In this document: positions 61,178 to 64,000 of the stretch, piece after piece
How positions within the stretch are numbered: the first letter of the stretch is position 1
Layout: each line of letters begins with the position of its first letter
From: Sphingobacteriales bacterium
GTDB taxonomy: Bacteria; Bacteroidota; Bacteroidia; Chitinophagales; UBA2359
Assembly: GCA_016711295.1 (NCBI GenBank)
Contig: JADJTE010000016.1
Coordinates: 62,001 to 126,000 of the forward strand
Direction: 5' to 3'
Length of the DNA: 64,000 nucleotides
Notes under the pieces: generated by a model
Database searches by the model: none
Told to the model about the DNA's origin: nothing
Seen by the model: the letters and a program-made list of their open reading frames with translations, nothing else
Made by a program: the position numbers and the translations under genes

Positions 61178-61618
61178 TTATTCGGTACGTTTCAACTTTT
61201 GGCGCGTCCCGAAAGCATCGTCGCTTTTATCGACGCTTGTTATTTCCAAAATATCGTCTGACAATAGCTCAAAATAGGATTCGACGTATTCTGTGTTGGC
61301 TACATTGCCTTGTGCATCGACGGCTTTTTGCAAGTCGAATCCCACGTAATAATTATTGTCTTTTTGGTGAGGTCTTTCCACTTGACATCTTGCGCTGCAA
61401 ATCCCAAATTTGCCAACTCGCCCGTCACTTGCAAGAGCGTTCCTTGCAGTCCTTGGGGCGTTGTGGGTCACGGTTATGGAAGCACCAGCAGCTTGGTCGT
61501 CGAAGCGTTCCCACTTGCCTTCTAATAAGTCGGGTTTGTTGCCACAAGCAGACAGTATTGCCAGCCAAAAGGCGACGATGGTCAGAATAGATATGGTGGC
61601 AAATCGGGGAGTGGGCAT
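61178..61618 (-). CDS. lipoprotein of unknown function (two compensating frameshifts)
   Basis: Start at ATG 61618 (MPTPRFATISILTIVAFWLAIL), lipobox 'LSAC', then 'KPDLLEGKWERFDD'. The ORF stays open, but the middle (about 61377-61470) reads better one frame over: 'TPQGLQGTLLQVTGELANLG', then 'QDVKWKDLTKK'. The original frame resumes at 'DNNYYVGFDLQKAVDAQG', so two opposite indels are likely. About 147 residues. Resembles small lipocalin-like lipoproteins with a GKW start; no function assigned. Confidence 0.7.
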   Translation of the reverse strand: MPTPRFATISILTIVAFWLAILSACGNKPDLLEGKWERFDDQAAGASITVTHNAPRTARNALASDGRVGKFGICSARCQVERPHQKDNNYYVGFDLQKAVDAQGNVANTEYVESYFELLSDDILEITSVDKSDDAFGTRQKLKRTE

Positions 61619-61696
61619 ACTGCGGTAAGGTAGATGAATGAATAGCATATAGGGTATTAGAAGCAATTATTTCCATCTTTTTTGCAAAAATCATGC

Positions 61697-62632
61697 CTAT
61701 TCTACGAGGTCAATTTCGGCAGATTGCAACACTTTTCGCGTACCGCTTGCTTGACGCACTAAGGCTACAATATGGCAATTATCGGCGTTCCAAGCCCCCG
61801 ATAGGGTGCTAACAAAGGTTTTGACGATAACGGTGCCGCTATTTTGGGGCGGCGATACTTGTACGGCATCGCCCGATGTAGCCGACAATACATCGCGCAC
61901 CACGTGTTGGTGCACATAAGTGTCTAATACGTAGCTCTGCCCTGTCACGGGGTCGGGCAACAATTGCGGGTCTACAATATCGTTTTCTGTGATATATACC
62001 GTAACGTTGTTAGCCTCGGCAACAGATTGGGTATAGCGCAGCTGCACATAGGCTTTTACTTGGCGCGTGGCGGGGTCGTAGGTGCGATGTAGGTATAGAT
62101 TGACCGGCGTTGCATTGCCCAGCTCCGATGCAACCCTGCCACCCCATTGCGATTTGTTGGTGATAGCCAAGCGCGGCTCGCCCTCGAACAAGGTGCGATT
62201 GATGGCGGCAGACGGAACAGCTCTACCAGCATTAAGTCGTAAAGGGCTTCTGTTTCGGGTGTTACAAATACTTGGGTGCTATTGGGGTGTGGGTCGGTCA
62301 AAAACCTGCGTGTATGAGAGCCGCTATTACGCGATTGGGATTATTGAGCAGAATAGATTTGGTGACATCATGCCCTGGGACAATTTACACAGCTAACGCC
62401 TGTAAATTCTTCTATTAGCACCACGTGGTTTTGGGGCGTAGCTAAAGGGTGCTACAAACGTTGTATCCTTAGTAATCATTGGCACATTGTCACCGCCCGT
62501 ATTAGTAGAGGTATCGATGGGCGTGCCGTCTAAGTCAATAGTAAAGGGTGGGTTTTCTTCGCAAGATTGCAACAAAATAAGCATACAGCCCAATAATAGT
62601 CCTGTGCGCAACAAGGTAAGGTAGGTGTTCAT
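61697..62632 (-). CDS. Omp28-family outer-membrane lipoprotein (several frameshifts)
   Basis: Start ATG 62632 (MNTYLTLLRTGLLLGCML), lipobox 'LLQSC'. Successive fragments in different frames give 'HVVLIEEFTGVSCVNCP' (thioredoxin-like CxxC region), 'HDVTKSILLNNPNRVIAALI', 'DPHPNSTQVFVTPETEALYD', then the long C-terminal part with 'YTQSVAEANNVTVYITEND' and 'VLDTYVHQHVVRDVLS'. This matches the Omp28-related family of Bacteroidota. Slips are near 62430, 62370, 62300 and 62190. About 310 residues when joined. Possibly part of cell-surface thiol or adhesion systems. Confidence 0.78.
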
Positions 62633-62750
62633 GGCAAAACACAAATTGGTAATAGGTGGTAATGAATAGGGCAAAGTTACGCCATTTTTTTTCGCTTTTA
62701 TTGCACTAAGGACAAAAAAAATGACTACCTTTGTTTATTTAGACTTTTGT

Positions 62751-63248
62751 ATGACCATGAACACCGTTGCCGCCTTTGCCGAACAATGGCAAATACTCAC
62801 GCATTGGATAAGTACAACTATCAACCGCCTCAGCGACGAGGATTTGGCGCGTAGCATTGCCCCCAACCGCAACCACGGTATTTGGATATTGGGGCACTTA
62901 ATCCAATCCGAAGATGAATTAGCCGTCTATTGGGGTAGGGCAGATTTCTTGTTTCCGCACTACAACGATTTGTTCGGCATAGGTACACCCTTGCTGCCCG
63001 TAGCCGATTATCCTGCTCCGGGCTTGCTGCGCCAACATTGGGCACAAATAAACGAGCGCAACCGACAAGCCATTGCTACCTTTACCGATGCCGAATGGGA
63101 CGAGCCGCACGCCCTTATCAGTCCCCAGAACCCGATAGAAAAGGACTTTTTTAAGACCAAAGGCAGAACGTTTCTCTTTTGGAACTTACACCAAACCTTG
63201 CATTTGGGGCAATTAAATGTATTGATGAACAAGAAGAGCAAGACCTAA
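62751..63248 (+). CDS. DinB-superfamily protein
   Basis: About 165 residues from MTMNTVAAFAEQW. Four-helix DinB/YfiT-like fold with metal-type His residues in 'NHGIWILGHLIQSEDEL' and 'LHQTLHLGQLNVL'. Members are thiol- or metal-dependent enzymes or stress proteins; the specific role cannot be told. Divergent from the Omp28-like gene, convergent with the NUDIX gene. Confidence 0.87.
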   Translation: MTMNTVAAFAEQWQILTHWISTTINRLSDEDLARSIAPNRNHGIWILGHLIQSEDELAVYWGRADFLFPHYNDLFGIGTPLLPVADYPAPGLLRQHWAQINERNRQAIATFTDAEWDEPHALISPQNPIEKDFFKTKGRTFLFWNLHQTLHLGQLNVLMNKKSKT

Positions 63249-63271
63249 ATACCTGCCCTGCCAAAGCGTCC

Positions 63272-63906
63272 CTATTCGGTGGTGGCGATGGCGATAAATT
63301 CGCTCAACATCATAGCGGTTGCTCCCCAAACAACATGCCCTTGCAGGCGAAAGCAAGGCACTGTAATAAAGAGATTGAGACCCGATTCGACCCTTGCGGT
63401 GCCCAAAGATTGCGGGTCGAGGAGTTCGGCGAGCGGTATTTCTAAGATAGCAGCTACTTCGCGCGGGTCGGGTATAAAATTGGGGCGTTGTGGGCAATAG
63501 CCCACAAAGGGCTGTACGCAGCATTGCTCACGGGGATATAGATGGGCGATAAAGCACCCAATACCTGTATCGACCCTGTATCAATGCCAAACTCTTCGGC
63601 GGTTTCGCGCAGGGCAGTAGCGTTTAAGTCGGCATCTTGTGGCTCTATGCCACCACCCGGCAAACTAATTTGGGCTGCGTGGTGGCGGCTATTAGGATTG
63701 CGCTGCATTAGAGCTATATGCCATTGCGCATCAATTGAGGGATATAACAGCAGCAACACAGCACTTTGGCGGGCTTTGCGCTGGTCGGGCATGGGCAGAT
63801 GAGGCGGGAAACGCAAAGCAGGCGACAAACGTTGGTGGGCTTGCGCACCAGGCAGGGTTTGGAGCAAGGAAGCAGCAAGGCGAGCTATCAGCGACGGGTA
63901 GGGCAT
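63272..63906 (-). CDS. NUDIX hydrolase, CoA pyrophosphatase-like (one frameshift)
   Basis: Nudix box visible: 'GGGIEPQDADLNATALRET' continuing AEEFGI. Upstream 'SRHHAAQISLPGG' is the CoA pyrophosphatase (NudL-type) signature. The frame shifts near 63485-63500 and continues 'VGYCPQRPNFIPDPREVAA' to 63272; about 212 residues joined. Cleaves CoA and related pyrophosphates. Confidence 0.88.
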
Positions 63907-64000
63907 GGGTGGTCGTAAGCTATATGGGTTGCAAAAACGAAACGGACGCTTAGGCGCGTGCTGCGTCCGAGCGTCCGTCGTATTTCTATAAAACCATCGG
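63907..64000. other. window end with a GC-rich inverted repeat
   Basis: ACGGACGCT (about 63939-63951 region) and AGCGTCCGT (63970-63979) can pair around 'taggcgcgtgctgcgtccg'. Could be the terminator of a gene outside the window or the upstream region of the NUDIX gene. No reading frame. Confidence 0.35.

Overview
The window comes from the chromosome of a Bacteroidota bacterium. It encodes a very large secreted adhesin-like protein ending in the gliding-motility/type IX secretion C-terminal domain, a type IX secretion plug-domain protein (DUF5103), several LxxC lipoproteins, DUF1573 and DUF5522 proteins, and at least one TTTG-N20-TAnnTTTG promoter of the Bacteroidota type. The class or genus cannot be read from the sequence. 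No rRNA, tRNA, CRISPR array or transposase gene was seen.

Layout. 1-900: partial DegT-type sugar aminotransferase. 1.4-9 kb: DUF1573 protein, then a roughly 2,100-residue PKD/Ig-repeat surface protein. 9.3-14.7 kb (minus strand): esterase, miaA, a DUF5522 protein, pth, a PI-PLC-like lipoprotein and purQ. 15.8-19.7 kb: a putative immunity or cell-death module, with a CHAT protease-like/NB-ARC/TPR receptor and a small helical protein. The two share a short 'ITAGGDxxxGD' motif, once at the receptor N-terminus and twice at the partner C-terminus. 20-23.7 kb: THUMP methyltransferase, an exported protein and an XRE/S24 regulator. 24-37.5 kb: a surface-polysaccharide modification locus with an AlgI-like O-acyltransferase, five sulfotransferases, an SGNH-type protein, two Asp/Asn beta-hydroxylase paralogues and a Wzx-like flippase. 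37.5-40.3 kb: tandem-repeat-rich DNA around one unrecognised gene. 40.3-43.3 kb: two ketoacyl-ACP synthase III proteins, a GNAT acyltransferase and a dedicated acyl carrier protein. 43.5-64 kb: GATase plus GCS2 ligase pair, SWIM protein, S8 protease, FKBP, sterol-desaturase-like protein, RNase III, GH73/LysM amidase-type protein, cobalamin adenosyltransferase, DUF5103, pssA, DUF4349, Omp28-like, DinB-like and NUDIX proteins.

Mobile DNA. Intergenic DNA is full of short non-autonomous elements bounded by the inverted repeat GTAACTATTTAG / CTAAATAGTTAC. Two copies have clear 8-bp target duplications, several are nested in one another at the same internal site, and many abut stop codons. A second element family (CTSATGTTACGCAG ends, 7-bp duplication) occurs once.

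Data quality. More than two dozen genes are split by one-base shifts, most of them in homopolymer runs, and translation resumes in another frame with intact homology. I read this as uncorrected sequencing indels. Such genes are given here as single CDS entries spanning all fragments.
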